From contig NZ_CP046103.1 of NCBI RefSeq assembly GCF_009707325.1, positions 1,413,810-1,477,809 on the forward strand: a stretch of DNA of 64,000 nt, in the 5' to 3' direction. The position numbers and the translations under genes are program-made. Positions 63,787 to 64,000 of this stretch are shown here, piece after piece. The stretch comes from Pseudomonas sp. IB20 (GTDB taxonomy: Bacteria > Pseudomonadota > Gammaproteobacteria > Pseudomonadales > Pseudomonadaceae). The notes beneath the pieces were generated by a model that was not told the origin of the DNA, made no database searches, and saw only the letters and a program-made list of their open reading frames with translations. Positions within the stretch are counted from its first letter, which is position 1; each line of letters begins with the position of its first letter.

Positions 63787-64000
63787 TCAAGCGAACAGGC
63801 GGTCAGTGTTGATAAAGCCGCGCGTGTTTTCCGGGCGCGACGTGCGGCAGTGTTCGGCGACGCTGGGGGCCGCGTTCATCCAGCTCAGCTTCAGCGGTTG
63901 CGGTGCGTAATCGGGGTTGGGGTCCATCGGGTGTTGCAGGGCGGTGAGCACCACCAGCGTGTCCATCGGTGCGTAGAGCTCGATGTAGTCGCCAGCCTTG
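63787..64000 (-). CDS. Urea carboxylase-associated protein 1 (UAAP1), 3' part
   Basis: The last 71 codons of a DUF1989 protein: GDYIELYAPMDTLVVLTALQ and HPMDPNPDYAPQPLKLSW. It ends at the TGA (63787-63789) 10 bases before the UAAP2 start. The rest lies outside the window. This pair normally stands directly before urea carboxylase. Confidence 0.85.
   Translation of the reverse strand, partial: KAGDYIELYAPMDTLVVLTALQHPMDPNPDYAPQPLKLSWMNAAPSVAEHCRTSRPENTRGFINTDRLFA

Overview
This 64 kb window is chromosomal DNA of a fluorescent-group Pseudomonas. The support is direct: high-GC coding with very few gaps, a protocatechuate (pca) cluster, a TtgABC/EmhABC-type RND pump with its divergent TetR repressor, PhaG, OlsBA, FosA, and many REP/REPIN repeats of the tgtgggagctggcttgcc type that are characteristic of this group. 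There is no phage, plasmid, integrase, transposase or CRISPR array. The accessory signal is made of REP elements, gene remnants, small tandem duplications and one HicAB pair.

Layout. 0-6.2 kb: beta-ketoadipate operon pcaF(partial)-H-G-T-B-D-C on the plus strand, which turns protocatechuate into acetyl-CoA and succinyl-CoA; pcaD appears frameshifted at its end. 6.2-9.0 kb: polysaccharide deacetylase lipoprotein, an OprD-family porin, and two gene fragments joined head to head. 9.0-15.8 kb: the EmhABC/TtgABC pump operon (minus) and its repressor (plus), with a recognisable operator between them. 16.1-18.7 kb: arsR-MFS-old yellow enzyme operon. 18.8-24.7 kb: ACP phosphodiesterase, ornithine-lipid genes olsBA, a serine hydrolase preceded by a perfect 148 bp tandem duplication, YceI and a cardiolipin synthase-like protein. 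24.8-31.9 kb: GH3 beta-glucosidase BglX, a LemA/TPM-domain cluster, a methyltransferase and an EamA exporter. 32.1-36.4 kb: iron/heme-type ECF sigma, FecR-like regulator and TonB receptor with a candidate Fur box. 36.5-37.1 kb: decayed remnants of a DapA-family gene and an XRE-cupin regulator with a second tandem duplication. 37.1-47.9 kb: a SIR2-like DUF4917 protein, iron alcohol dehydrogenase, LysR genes, a CoA-transferase/HMG-CoA-lyase/MFS operon, FosA, a LysE exporter and a DUF4142 protein. 48.0-54.8 kb: low-affinity iron permease-like protein, Ogt, a third tandem duplication, HicAB, a LysR with two MFS exporters (one Fsr-like), an antitoxin remnant and two small proteins. 55.0-57.4 kb: tRNA-Gly(CCC), PhaG, RsuA and a CWC protein. 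57.5-64 kb: ATP-dependent urea degradation (two urea carboxylase-associated proteins, urea carboxylase, allophanate hydrolase) on the minus strand.

The most notable observation is that urea carboxylase is split into two reading frames by a REPIN-like palindrome of 107 bp (60511-60617). Removing exactly that element restores one uninterrupted frame of about 1173 residues. The break falls between the two carboxyltransferase halves, which are separate subunits in the related 5-oxoprolinase. Other items worth a check are the pcaD end, three tandem duplications of similar size (148, 160 and 148 bp periods) that could be real or assembly artefacts, and a 71 bp inverted-repeat insert nested in a REPIN at 31961-32128.
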